From the NCBI GenBank assembly GCA_030159075.1, contig BROG01000462.1, positions 62,001 to 126,000 of the forward strand: 64,000 bases of DNA. The letters run 5' to 3'. Origin of the DNA: Atrina japonica (lineage: Eukaryota; Mollusca; Bivalvia; Pterioida; Pinnidae). The notes beneath the pieces are model-generated. The model was not told where the DNA came from, did not search any database, and saw only the letters and a list, made by a program, of their open reading frames with translations. The position numbers were made by a program, and so were the translations under genes. Below, in pieces: positions 1 through 48,418 of the stretch (position 1 is the stretch's first letter; each line of letters starts with the position of its first letter).

Positions 1-124
1 ATTTACGACCCCTATACATTTTGAATACTGAATTAATGTATAAATATTAAGCACACACAGTGATGTACAGTATTGTTAAAGTGTTTCATGCTAACAAAAA
101 TAACTGACTTATTTCATTTGAATT

Positions 125-258
125 TAACTGTAGACCCATGACACCAGATCTCACCTCTGGATATCCAGAGGTCCTTGTTTGTACAATATTCACCCTGATT
201 TGTATATGTACCCTGGACATCCTGAAGGTTTACACTTTGGTATCTGAGATTTTCATAA
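125..258 (+). repeat. Short 3'-end fragment of the Penelope-like family
   Basis: Degenerate match to the family's 3' end (CACCTCTGGATATCCAGAGG, then CCTGGACATCCT, then TTTGGTATCTGAGA). Confidence 0.55.
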
Positions 259-1496
259 TACACAAGAGTGTACACTATAACAAATCCATACATTGGTTTT
301 ATTCTCTTCAAAATTGATTAAAATACCTTATACCCAATAGAATACTATTTTCAAACGCCACAGGCTCCTTACTCTATCTTTCTATTCGTTCTTGCTTCAC
401 TCCATTTTGCTCTTGAAGTTTTCTTCATCCAACATTTCTGTAAACCCCTAGGATCTCTTTTAAATGATGTGATAAACAAATTCATCTAGGAAAACATTCC
501 CTTTCTATCTACAATACCTTAGTGAAATATTTGTGTGATAAATCGTTGTTAAATACATATTACTGGTTTATACTTTTAGTGACAACAATGATGTACGCAG
601 AGGTATTTCGGTGCTTTAATTAAAGCAATATGAAATGTAATCGGCGCGAAATTGTACATGTATATTTAATGCAATATTTTATCTAATAGACATCTAATAC
701 CGATCACTTGGTGGTTATAAGAACAAAAGTATGTGTATGATTATAATAAAACTCGTCAAATATAGCCCTTTGTATATGTTCCTATGAATCCGCCATAATT
801 CTGGTCATAATTCTGGCCATTGCTAATAAACTTTCGGAAAAACTTTACGAAAATTACCGATTGTCAAGGAAGCACATGGAGAGATTTGTGCGTCTATCAT
901 TCTATGTAAAATATTTTGTCAAATTTCTCAGTATCGAAAGCATATTAAAATACCCACATATTTATAGTTAGAATATGAAAATTGGCCTTATTTTTCGAGT
1001 TTATATAAATATCCATATATTCTACACAACTCAATGTTGTCATTAGTCATTATTCAATTTTGTCTAATTTGGTCTCCTTATTAAAATGCCCAAAATATAT
1101 ATACAATGTTTCTGTGTGAATCGTAATCTTAATTGACAATTGACCGGTACGTTTTAATGTTTCAATATTAAAACACCTAGAATTTTTGACACGACAGGAC
1201 CAGAATATGATGGTAGGCAAAGCATGATATAAACATAAATGGCCAAAATTTAACTGATCAAAAATAACCCTTCATTTTATGATCAAAGTGATCAAAATTG
1301 GCGACATTTCAGTCTGAGGCAAAATTAATACACATGTAGATACGTTCCATCTTTACATTTCTTCATATCTGTCCAGTATCCTGTAGCATTCTTATTCAAT
1401 TCATAAATAACTATTTTCGTTCAGGAAATAAACATGTTTTGGTGGTATTTGAACCCACAAGGCAACAAATATTAATGTGCAAAACTCATATTTTGA
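259..1496. other. No gene recognised
   Basis: AT-rich sequence without coding pattern or repeat I can place. Confidence 0.5.
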
Positions 1497-1605
1497 AAAG
1501 CATTGAGTATATATGCAATGGATTATGGAAAACATACAATATGCAGCATTTCGTGCTGCACATGATTTGTTTTCCATGTTCCACTGCATATATAATCAAT
1601 GCTTT
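1497..1605. repeat. Long imperfect hairpin (52-bp arms)
   Basis: Arms 1497-1548 and about 1554-1605 pair with roughly nine mismatches; the loop is about five bases (TTTCG region). Size and shape suit a young MITE or a microRNA-like precursor. Confidence 0.6.
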
Positions 1606-2789
1606 AAAAAATGAAAAAAAAATCCTTAAGGATATGTAACAATCAAAACTGTCGGAATTTCAACAATCAAGGTAGTAAGCGGTATTGGCGTTAAAGCGAT
1701 ATGTGCTGTCGTAGGTGCAAAATTTAATATGCACATTTTATATGAGATTTTATCTCATATATATCCCAAAGAGACCACCTGGTTAGAGAATAACAAATGC
1801 AGGTATATCATTCTAACAATATTGTCAAAAGTAAACCCGTTATATTAGTGAAGTCTAGTAAAATACGAAGATTACCAAGTGTCAAAAGAAACAGGTGTCA
1901 AAGAAAAACGTGTTAAAGAAACATGCGTCAAAGAAACACGCGCGATTTGCTATTAATATAATTTATTCCATTCTTAATACTTTATTTTGCATTCATTTTC
2001 GTACATCATCATTTCATACCTAAATCAGGCAAAGTTGGTCTTCAACATCGTTTCAAAACTTTCGTTTCTGACGTTGTCCACGTGCTGCGTATATCGGGTG
2101 TATACAGATAATACAGATTGATTGCTGATAGACCAAGCGCGTGAAGGACCGAGATCCCCCTGACCGAATTGTGAAGCGCATTTGATTTGTCGAAAGAGTT
2201 TATCTGAAGTCATTGCATACGGAGATACAGTCGCACTTTTAAGGTACGGGAAAAAATAAATTTTCCAATGAAACTTTTTATCTACAAATTACTTCGAAAA
2301 GAATATCTTATGTATAACGTGTTGGATTATGTATTTGAACACACATTTTCGTCTATATATCATGGGACAAAAATCATCATTGTGACAGCTTATATCGATT
2401 TAAGTGACTTCTATAAAGATGGTCACTGTTAAAACTTTTGTAGTGTAAAGGCCGTAATTGATGCCAATTTGTTTTTCTCAATTAATCAAGCAAACGTTGA
2501 GTGTAGACTAATCATATGTCGAAACTTAAAGACAAGCGATTTAAAAAAAGAAAGTTTTCAATTGTTTTCTGAAAGTGTTTTAAAGGTTTAGTAACTGGAT
2601 GTATGCACAATGTTGCTGTAGTGATGGACAACATTACATGTCATCTGCGTAAGTGTGTCTGTGAGGAGAAGGAGGGCGGAAAAGGGCTGATAAAGACGCC
2701 ATTGATGGTTATGAATTTGTGTTTAGTTATGAATTCTGTCGACGATTATGTCAGACGATGGGCCAAACATTGAAGACGTAGAACCAGAC
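1606..2789. other. No gene recognised
   Basis: AT-rich; only the minisatellite at 1877-1945 stands out. Short open frames look random. Confidence 0.5.
1877..1945. repeat. Degenerate minisatellite (GTCAAAGAAACA type)
   Basis: Five imperfect copies of a 14-17 base unit, GTCAAAGAAACACG-like. Confidence 0.6.
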
Positions 2790-3120
2790 ACTTTTTTGTC
2801 TAAATGGCTAAAAACTATACGATGGTTGATAAATCATGTATTCGAAAACTTAAAGGAACTATAGAAACACGTTATCTCTCTGTATTTAGTGATCCAAAAG
2901 TAGTAACTGAACTGGATAGATTACATGACCAATATGTACTGGTCCCAGCAGACAAAGCCTCAAGAAATATATTTTTTATTCGCAAGGCACATTGCTACTA
3001 TTGTTTATTGTAAGAACTGGGGTTTAATACGAATTCCGGTAACCCGACATACACACGTAGCTCACTTTCACAGGACGAGATCTTCAAAATCAGTCTGTAT
3101 TGCGCTCCTTTGATGTACCT
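2790..3120 (+). pseudogene. Penelope-like element, early RT-ORF fragment (copy A)
   Basis: A 69-codon frame at 2804-3013 holds ELDRLHDQYVLVPADKAS, a motif upstream of the RT core in these elements. Similarity continues in another frame to about 3110. Damaged relic. Confidence 0.55.
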
Positions 3121-3465
3121 ACAACCGATACTGATTTTAGGCTACCATAATATATTGGATATATTGGATAAGAATTAAGATTATATATAGATATATTAAG
3201 ACACGTATATAAAAACATACTAGCATCAAGTAAGCACAGGTGTATTAAACGATTTGGAGTTTACACCTCATTATATAAACAATACCAACGTTTTACATCA
3301 AACAGTCTTGCTTATAGCCAACCGTCACTTTTATCATTGTTATTATCCAGGAAAAACAATTTTATATTGAAATAATTGGGTATTACTAATAGATACATGT
3401 TTTATTATCAATGTTTCTGAATTGTTTTTTTTCAGTTACTATTGTTGGGCTGTCTATTTGAAGAG

Positions 3466-3535
3466 AGGAGCCACAGTGCCGAGTGGTTAGAGCATTACGC
3501 TTTCGACCAAGATGTCTCGTAACTCTTGTCATTTT
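3466..3535 (+). repeat. tRNA-like fragment (SINE relic)
   Basis: TGCCGAGTGGTTAGAGCATT resembles a tRNA D-arm/A box; no matching B box follows, so it is a relic, not a tRNA gene. Confidence 0.35.
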
Positions 3536-3955
3536 CTTCTCTGGGTCATAACATGATTTTATGAGACAATGTGCCAGTTTATTTGCGGAAGGCCAGTGGT
3601 CTCTGTTCGGGTATTGTAAACTTTATATCTCCATTGTCAATCATTCCTGAAACAATTGTTTACTATGGCGTACAACACCATAATACAAAGATAATAAAGC
3701 ATGGTGTAGCAATATTCCTTATCTTGGCTAATTCGATCGTAAATGGATGCTAACTAAGCCATGTAATACAGATCAATATTACACTTTGAAATTTGGATAC
3801 CGATTCTTTTATACAGATAAATAATTGATGTGTCCTGATATAAAATGCAACATGTGCATAGTAGGGACACAGGCAGCTGACACAGTTATAAAATCATCAT
3901 GAAATTCGTGTTTTAGATAAACAACTTGTCACCATATTTAAATAATAACATAAAA

Positions 3956-4040
3956 AATGTCAGATACCAAATTATAAAGCTTTAGGATGTCCAGGATATA
4001 GGTAGAAATGGGCAAACACAGACCTCTGGAAAAAAGAAAT
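3956..4040 (-). repeat. Short 3'-end fragment of the Penelope-like family
   Basis: Degenerate, inverted match to the same 3'-end block (AGATACCAAATTATAA, GACCTCTGG). Confidence 0.5.
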
Positions 4041-5789
4041 TTCGGATTTAGATATCTTGCTTTGGAATTCCAATTATAAACAGTCTAACTCGGATATAAT
4101 GAAATTGTTGGGAACTTGGCTGGATTTCTCGAAAAAAACTAGTTTTTACCTAAGTTTTATCTCAAGACTCAAAATTAAAATCAGTTAAGATTTTTCTAAA
4201 AATGTATTTCTCGAAGCAAACTCATTTCTCAGCTGAGCGATTTGTTTTACCTTTTGATGGAAATCCCCCAAATCTTCCAACGGTTAAAGAGCAACTAAAT
4301 ATTGTTTAGTATGGTCATAATGTCTCTCTTTTAATTTAATTTCTACCTTTTAAAAAAAGCCTGGACCTTAAAATCACGGCTTGGCCTATCGATTTTCGTC
4401 GGCAGCCATAAATTCAAAACGTCTTCATGAAGCTGATTAATAAAGGATAAATAATGTTGGTGTTTATAATCTGTATTTTAAGATCTACCATAATAGACAA
4501 ACTAATATCATATTGTACAAATGTAAATCAGGTATATTGAAGTATTTGTATAAGATTCATTTAACCTTACAGTTCGTGTCTGTTCATGGGGTTATCACAT
4601 AACCCATTTCGTGCCCCAAATTGCGTCACATTCACTACGGTGTATAGGTTTTCTGCAGGGTGATGACATGCCATGTACTCTGCATGTTTTAAAATAACAT
4701 TTTAAAGACGATTGAAAATCGTGACAAAGATTAGTTAACTGTGGTCATATATGTATCTGCTGTGATTATAGATTTTTCTTCGCCGTCTTAAAACATACTT
4801 CAATACCCATCGGGCATCGTGATGACTGTTGTCTTTCTTTAATTGACATAATAAAACACCCATTCCTTGCCTCGTTCTACGTCACACCGACTTCATCCCA
4901 GAATACGGTTTTCCAAGATGTTAGGCCTAGAAGTCTCGTCGAAGAGCCTATATATTTTAGACCTACTTGGTCCGTGTCAAACATTTCAAAGACGATAGTA
5001 TCATGACAGACTTGTATTTCAGACACCATTTCGGCGTGTAAGTTGTATAACATAATTTCGCAACGCAACCTTTACCTTTATTTTACAGCCATGTTTGAGT
5101 AAAATATTTTACTTAAGTCTGCTACATAGGTGACTAAAGTTTTTACTCAACTTGGGCAAATATTCGACTGAGACTTTTTCAAGACATGCAATGATTTGTG
5201 TTTTCTCAGATTTAAGAAAAAACTCAGACTTACGTCTAAAATTTGACTTAAGTTTACTTCGAGAAATCCAGGCTTTGAATTTTATTTCAAATTTACCGAA
5301 TTTTAATGTATCCGTTTTGTATGGAGATCATGAAATTCAAACAGTAAGAAAACTCATGATTAGGAAAACACAAATATCGACTTTTTACATTTTAACTGAA
5401 CTTTATTTACAGACAATAAACAACACACTGAAAAAAGACTTTATTGCCAAACGAATCTGTTATTTTAAACTAATTTCTTTCAATATTTGTTACGAAGAAA
5501 TCTAAATGATCTACGAATGAGAACAACAGAAACGTCGGCCTGTCGTTGGGAGAAACCATACACCGTCAGTTTCGGAGAAATATCCGACGACTGGACAGTG
5601 TTACTTTTGTGTCCTTACTTTTAACAATTTCTGTTAATGTGCTAGGATTAATTTCATAATTTGTTTCAATCTCTTTTTTGTATTTCATTTATTTATCCAT
5701 GTCTTGTGTAATTTCGTATTTTTCATCAATGGCCAATTGTTTATGTTAGTTGCTACCGTGTGATCTTAACCCAATACATTATTTCCATA

Positions 5790-5905
5790 GCACCTGATCC
5801 CACCTCTTGGTTTCCAGAGGTCCGTATTTGTCCATTTTTACCGGATTTGTATCTATGCCCTGGACATTCTATTGATTTATACTTTGGTATCTGAAATTTT
5901 TATAT
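5790..5905 (+). repeat. Short 3'-end fragment of the Penelope-like family
   Basis: Good match to the 3'-end block (CACCTGATCCCACCTCTTGG, CCCTGGACATTC, TTTGGTATCTGAAA). Confidence 0.6.
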
Positions 5906-6396
5906 TTTAATGAATAAAGACGAAGAACAAACACAATATTACACGTGAATTTTACTCAGCAAAGCAAAAGTGTTCATACACCTGCGCCTGGCACCATAAA
6001 ACATAAGAATTACTTAAGTCTAAAAATTTAATTCACCTTTGGCTAATTCTGAAATCTGATTGGCTGAGCAGAGTTGAGAATATTCTCAGACTTGAGTAAA
6101 TTCTCAAGTTTTGTGGTGCCGGGTCCTGTATTCGGGTCTTTAAGCGGATATCATTCACCTGTGACAAACGTGTACCTGAGCAAGAAAAATCTTCCACTTC
6201 AAATTAACCGTTATCACAACAACTCATTAAGTGTTCAACGGACCTTGTAATTTAATTCAAATAATCCGATTTTACATTCAAGCGATTTCAAATTAAACGT
6301 TTTTTAGCATAGAAAATATCGGCAATTCTGTAGGGAATTTCATTTCATTTCAAACTAATCAATTTTTCAAATTAAACGAGTTCAATGTATGCGAGT

Positions 6397-6400
<4 letters not shown>

Positions 6401-6488
<88 letters not shown>
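6401..6488. repeat. (TA)n microsatellite
   Basis: Uninterrupted TA dinucleotides. Confidence 0.97.
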
Positions 6489-6493
<5 letters not shown>

Positions 6494-6784
6494 CAAAAAA
6501 ATAATTATGCGATCATGATTCTCTTTTTTAGCTTTTTTTCGAAAAAAGAGTTCCACCACCTGTGGGTGTATCACACCCTATTATTTATACAACGCGCCCT
6601 ATTTTTGTTACACAATTTATCTTTTAAATAAACAATCTCAACCCATTTGAATAACAAAGGTTCAGATTTCAGATTTTTTTTTTTTTTTTTTTTAGAAATC
6701 GTTATAAACAAATGCAAATAAAAGGTTTAAAATGTTTCCATTTGTTATTATCTTCAGTAAACATGTTTTGAGAAATTAGATGTT

Positions 6785-6935
6785 TTTGTAAAACTATAAC
6801 TTTGGTATTGTTAATAATATTGTTGGCCACTGGGTCAACTGCTGATTGACTGTCTGAGTCCCAGAAAGTATATAAACTCTGGGCCTGGTATTTCGGTATA
6901 GTACTACTCGTGTTTTCTAAGTAATGGGTATAACA
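6785..6935. repeat. Degenerate copy of the GAGCATTATAACTTTGGTA family
   Basis: TATAACTTTGGTATTGTTAATAATA, then GGCCACTGGGTCAACTGC, then GGGCCTGGTATTTCGGTAT aligns with 41310-41440. It contains TATATAA near 6870, about 440 bp upstream of the alkaline phosphatase ATG. Confidence 0.5.
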
Positions 6936-7311
6936 AATACACAGGATTGGTTCTCTCGTAATAACTTTGACAAAGAATGTAGAGAACTGGATTTAATGGT
7001 TCATAAAATATTATATCACTGGTGTCTCAAATTCAGTGTGATGTAGTAAGGTCAAATAAGTTATAATTATTATGTAGAAGAATTACAAATTTTCAGTTTC
7101 AAATCCTAGCAATCAGACTAAACATTTACATTGGATAGATGGACCACGATAACGACTTTGCATGATGTTAACAGGGACGAACATGACTGACACACAATGT
7201 TTGTCAGTATCTGTTTACATTTATCAGACCATGTATGTAAATGATTGCATTTGATATCATAAACTGGTTTAACACTGCAATTCAGCGGAAACGTATTCAG
7301 GATAGAGAATC

Positions 7312-42500
<35,189 letters not shown>

Positions 42501-45500
42501 AATTTAAGGAACACACGACAATTTTATTTGAGATTATGACATAATTATAGTTTTGATAATGATATACACATTTTCATTTTACATTTTTGTATATCACTAT
42601 ATATAGTCGCATAGATTTTAAAAACATATAACAATTTAATCCAGGTAGTTATACTATAATTTTAATAACGACAGCGGAAATGTTGATCGTGTGATTGTAA
42701 CCTGATTGTACCGTATTTAAGCAGACTTGACCTATCGTCAAATGTCTGACACGTGGCTCTCCATGTGCGTTTTTGACGTCATTGTATTGTGATGTCATAA
42801 TCACACATGCTTGACGGGACATTTGATTGTGACGTCATAATTGAAAAGTTTGCCAAAAGGTGTCGTGTCGGGCATTTGGCGATAAGTAAGATAATACAGA
42901 TACCCACAAAAACCGGAATTGTCACAATAACTGATTGATTCTTGACGTCATTTTCTGGGAATCTGTAACATTTTGCCGCCCAAGGCATCGTGAAAAGGGT
43001 TGTATTGAACATTAAACATATTTGAATGTACACAAAATTATTGAATCAAGTAACCACATGTGTTTGGACGATAGAAACAGATAGTAGGGTGCCGAGCCAA
43101 CGAATATTGTCTATTGCGGTTAACGAAATAACACACAATTATATTTTACATCAGTGGAAAGACGATAATTGAAATATCGATACCTTTGTTATTTTTTCTT
43201 TAAATTTGGGGTGAAAGGTCGAAAGGAAAAAACAGTCACATTTACAAAGGCTGAAACCTTTACATACATGCGTTTACAGCAAAATAAATTCGTACTATTT
43301 AAAGTTTCTACATTTAGGTCTTATTCGATTTTTTATTTGCAAAATATGATTCGAGGAGGACATTCATACCTATAGTGTGCACATTTAACAATGTTCATTA
43401 GCTATTGGATAACGACGATCTCGACCCCTTATGATATAAAAAAACTGATGTTTTGTAATAGATTAAATATGAGTAATCTCTTCGAATGTTTTGTTAGATA
43501 TTAACTTTAGTATGATGTCACCGAACATGTTGCTTTTTCCTGTCTTTTGAAAGAGAGGTTTCATCAATGTCTTAGTAAATTTCATTCTTGTGATTGTTTA
43601 GGAAGCGCATACTAATTTATACTCCTGTTCCAGAATTATATAACAGTAACGCAAAATGGATTTGATAGGCATTTCTGGGTATATTATTGCTTTACAGAAA
43701 TGTAAAGTACAGTGAAGCCGAAAAAAGGGTCGGGTCAAATATCTTATCTAAAAAGTATCTAAACGAAATGTCAATTAAGGAACAATATGATCACTTAAAT
43801 TTTGCACTACAATGTCGATGTTCTTGCAGAAAGCATAAAAAAATGGTCGTAGCCAATAGTAACTATTACTTTTTGGATCACTGAACCAAACGTGACCTAT
43901 TGTTATCGCCTTATGCCTGTTTTTGTACGTCGTTCGACGATAACCTTTACACATTTTCAACTTATTCATAAAAACCAGTGGGATTGTTTAACCGAGCTTT
44001 GCATTTAGTATTATTATATAAAATTTGCGAAGAGAAAGAGACTAGGACCCATACGGGTAAAAAAGGATACAATCCTGGTACATCTTTAAAACTATTTTTC
44101 TCATGAACCAATATTCATATGACATTCAAATTCTGTAATGCATCAAGTGTAAAGCTGCATAAAGTATATGAATGAAATTGGCTGAGACCCATCAGGCGCT
44201 TAAGGGGTAAAAAGGACCAAATCTTGGCACAAAACTTGTTTACTCACAGATACGATGAAAAATGATCAGAGAATTTTCAAATATAGGATTAAAACTGTTA
44301 CGTCAATATCTATATTATCTGAAACGGAATATGTTCATAAACAAGTTACAAAGGGCGCTTCATAGTACACAGAATATTATACTTCTATAAAACTTCCTTA
44401 CTAACTAATAAAAATATTGACTTTCTGTCAATACATAACTACCAGGTTAACCACCAAAAGATAGCAATAATTTCATTTTTGATGTTTAAATACCCCACCC
44501 CACCCCATAAAAAATACAGTAGCAGTGGGTACCCTGTAAAAACACGAAATTTAGAAAAATGTGACCACGGGAACTTACGAGGACAATGATCAGGATTGCA
44601 AAATAAATTGATTTCTTTATGATTTGGTCGTGTGTTATTCCATTAACTTTTATTCCTCAAATAGAGGAGTTTTTCGACACTAGGCATCCTACTAAGATTG
44701 TTATGTCTGTGTCTTAACACTTAATTATTACATTTGGAAGTTTTATTAAATTTCGAAAGAAATTTTTCAGGATCTGATTAAAGAGAATTGAGTTTCCTTT
44801 GAAAACAATTACGTTCAATTGATACTCTATTTGTGTATTGTGTTAGCAATGTACATGCATATCATTTTTCCTTTATTATACAGGGAAACTGCTTAGATAT
44901 AAATTATTGTTATAAGGATCTGAAAAATGAGTTTCTGTTATTTCTTAAAGGTTTTTGCCATTTTTAATTGAACGTGTATACAGCGCACAAATAATAACTA
45001 TTAAGTGAACGTTGATCGATAGTCTGTGTCAAGCAAGCTATGTCCGCTAGTTTTGGCTGATTAAAATAAAATGGTTGATACCTTCCACTTAAATTTAACG
45101 TAGCGGTATCCTATGCATAGTGAATTATTTATCCATGTCCATGAAAAATAAAAAGTAATATATTTTGTACTAGACTTTCGCACTCAAATCATCCCTACGG
45201 GATTTTTTACATATGTAATGGCTGCCATCTTTCGAAGTTTGAGAGCGGAAATAAAAGAAAAGGTACTTTACTGATCATACTGGTTTAACCTGGTTCACTG
45301 ATCTTTTAATACACAACCCCCCTTTAATATAACTCTTTTGTCAAGAGAGGCGCGAGAGTATTAATGATTACTCACATGACCCAATTATTTGACATAGCAT
45401 GGATAAAACAGAGATTCCCGTAGGAAGTGTTTTCAAAAACTAAAGAGATCAAACAAAGAAAAAAGTATGTAGTAAAGATATAGGATAAACTTTTCTCTTT

Positions 45501-46104
45501 TTAATCATATCAGTTAAATATTTTTATTTTGATGATTGTTTGCTTTTCAAATAATTTTAAAATCAAAACCAAATATAGCTCAGACTATAAACGTAAATGA
45601 ACAATGATCAAGGCCCGAAGTCACCCAATTTACTCAATACTCGAGCTGAACTTTTGTTTTGACTATAAATTGTTTATAAAACTTTTGGATTTTAGTGATT
45701 AGGAAACATATTATGGTTTTTAATCATTTACATATAAATTTTTGCGTTACACTATGATTTTTCTGTAAAAAGGAATAAATACGTTGAGTATGGTACTCAA
45801 GATTTGCGTTCGTACTCAAACATTTTTTAAGTATTTCTGAAGTCTTCTTCATATGAGCAATAATTTTTATCGTTATTTACAATTGTATGCCATCAACATA
45901 CAAACATGTCCCGTTACAGTATGAAGTTTCCATATTTTACCTTAAAATAGTAAAAGTTAGTTGAGCTTGTGTACTGAGTAAATTTGGTGACTTCGGGCCC
46001 AGAGCATAAGTGAACTCTGAATAGACACTTTAACTGTTACTGCGGTCTTGTGGCGGGCGTTAAGTGGCAAAATTACAGTTTCCCGAAAACAATGGACGTA
46101 GTTA
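42501..46104. other. Downstream of the alkaline phosphatase gene
   Basis: Presumed 3' UTR start, then duplicated segment copy 1. No AATAAA seen close to the stop. No further gene recognised. Confidence 0.5.
42915..43330. repeat. Duplicated segment, copy 1
   Basis: Matches 46105-46200 and then 47332-47680. Shared text includes CTGTAACATTTTGCCGCCCA and GATAGTAGGGTGCCGAGCCA. Confidence 0.75.
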
Positions 46105-47680
46105 TAGTAACCGATTGTTTCTTGACGTCGTTTTCCGGGAATCTGTAACATTTTGCCGCCCAAGGTATTGTGAAAAGGATTATATTGATCATTAAATATA
46201 TATATTTACATACCGACTGCAATTCCCTTCATTGCAAGTATATAGATATTATAAACATACTAACAAAGCGATATATTGCATATTCCGGTAAATACAGTCG
46301 CGTGTACCGGGTATTAACCGCTTTACTTTTCAGCGTAAGAATACATGAACGAATCAATAAAGAATAGAATATCACATGTTTATTTCTTATATATTTAATC
46401 TTAAAAGCCATACATTAGGCCTACCACAAAACAAATAAAAATCACAGAAAGAAATTGGAAACACGAGACTACATCTATAGCACATTGTACATCCTACAGA
46501 CCCATATCGCGATATATCTAGGTCTTGTTATGACCAGAACCACAGACCACCGTCTGGCTTCATAGTTACAACAGAAAGAAATAAAGTAAGGCCTAGTTCA
46601 ACTTTGTCAAGCATCTCTTGATAAACAAGTCGATTTGTTTGCCTTCACTGGATATTCCTATCAGAAACAATTCGTCACCAGCATCGTGTGAAATTAGGTC
46701 ATGTGAAATGGGCCTACTTACGTAGGTTACGTACCAATCAGTCATCGTGGTTCCCAGCTGCTTAGTAAAAAATGTCAAATTAAATGGCTACTTTCAGTTG
46801 TCATAAATTAATATTAGCTGTCTCACTTCTTGTAAGTCAAACTAAATCTTTCTATAGTATATCCCATTAATAATATATCAGAATTCAAACGCAAATTCGT
46901 TGTAAATACATTATTCAGCATACTCATGGGCGCAGCCATTTGCAATTTCAATTCTCTTCTGACACATTTAACCTTCCGGTTACCAAGCAGACGAATATTC
47001 TAAAATAACTTAAAAACAAATCTGACACTTATTCAAAATTTTCCATATCACTAGTTTCTTTCAAAATGATATGAAAATAAGAAAATAAACCTTAATTCCA
47101 TTTAGTAATTCCGGACAGAAAAGGGGAACTACTTCTCGTCTCACACAGCTGTTTAGCTGTTACATCATATGAAAAAACCTCCTACCGCAAAGCCAATTAC
47201 ATCGAATGAATTTCATAACCAGCTGACTACTAATTAAAAGAAAAAGGTAATATATATAAATATAAGGATTGTTTTTCATTTTTTGGACTTCATCGAGTAT
47301 AAAGACTATGCATTATGAAAAAAAAAATCCTAAATTGAATGTACACAAAAATATAGAATCAAGTAAACCACATGTGTTTGGACGATAGAAACAGATAGTA
47401 GGGTGCCGAGCCAACGAATATTGTCTATTTCGGTTAACGAAATAACACACAATTATATTTTACATCAGTGGAAAGACGATACCGAGCCTAATTGAAATAT
47501 CGATATCTTCATTATTTTTTTTTCTTTTAATTTTGGGTCAAAGGTCGAAACTAGAAATTTCAGAATTTCACATTTACAAAGGCTGAAACCTCTACATACA
47601 TGCGTTTACAGCAAAATAAGTTCCTACTATTTAAAGAATTATAACTATAGTTTCTACATTTAGGTCTTATTCTAGGTTAT
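46105..47680. repeat. Duplicated segment, copy 2, interrupted by ~1.13 kb
   Basis: 46105-46200 and 47332-47680 together correspond to 42915-43330. The 46201-47331 block is absent from copy 1, so it is either an insertion here or a deletion there. I recognise no coding or transposon ends in it. Confidence 0.65.
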
Positions 47681-47685
47681 TTAGG

Positions 47686-47692
<7 letters not shown>

Positions 47693-47774
<82 letters not shown>

Positions 47775-48358
47775 AAACACAGAATTAACACGGTACCCAT
47801 ACTTTCACCATGTCGAATTCACGACCTACGGCACCAATCGCCTGGCCCCCATGCTCGACGCCCGAACCACTTGGCCATCTAGGCATTCACAAAAAAGAGT
47901 TTCGATAGCGGTTAGTAAAATTCCGAACATGAGAACTCGGTCATAGAGATAGAGGTGAAAGGTGTTTAATCCCTACGTAAATGAGAATGCATGTAGTGTA
48001 GAGAAATGCAGAGTATATAAAGAAATGCTAAACCTTCTATTTTTACTACGGATCTTGGATCAGATATATATATATATATATATATATATCACAAACACAG
48101 AATTAACACGGTACCCATACTTTCACCATGTCGAATTCATCTACGGCACCTCGACGCCCGAACCACTTGGCCATCTAGGCATTCACAAAAAAGAGTTTCG
48201 ATAGCGGTTAGTTTACATACGGGTCATAGAGATAGAGGTGAAAGGTGTTTAATCCCTACGTAAATGAGAATGCATGTAGTGTAGAGAAATGCAAGTACAT
48301 GAGTATATAAAGCACAAATATCACTATAACCTTCTATTTTTACTACGGATCTTGGATC

Positions 48359-48416
<58 letters not shown>
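47693..48416. repeat. (TA)n tracts alternating with a duplicated ~290-bp unit
   Basis: TA tracts at 47693-47771, 48064-48089 and 48361-48416 separate two near-identical units (47772-48063 and 48090-48360), both starting CACAAACACAGAATTAACAC and ending in GGATCTTGGATCAGA. Confidence 0.9.

Positions 48417-48418
<2 letters not shown>

Larger units (their letters stand above)
3121..5789. other. No intact gene; repeat relics only
   Basis: Holds a tRNA-like relic (3466-3535) and a Penelope 3' fragment (3956-4040). An open frame of 117 codons at 5152-5505 lacks any recognisable domain and has AT-rich, non-coding-like composition, so I do not call it. Confidence 0.5.
5906..7311. other. 5' flank of the alkaline phosphatase gene
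   Basis: Contains (TA)n, a T-run at 6675-6693 and the degenerate repeat at 6785-6935. Promoter and 5' UTR limits cannot be set; the TATATAA near 6870 is a candidate only. Confidence 0.4.

Noticed and set aside
5152..5505. 117-codon open frame
   Set aside because: AT-rich, low-complexity composition, no domain, no splice context; open by chance.
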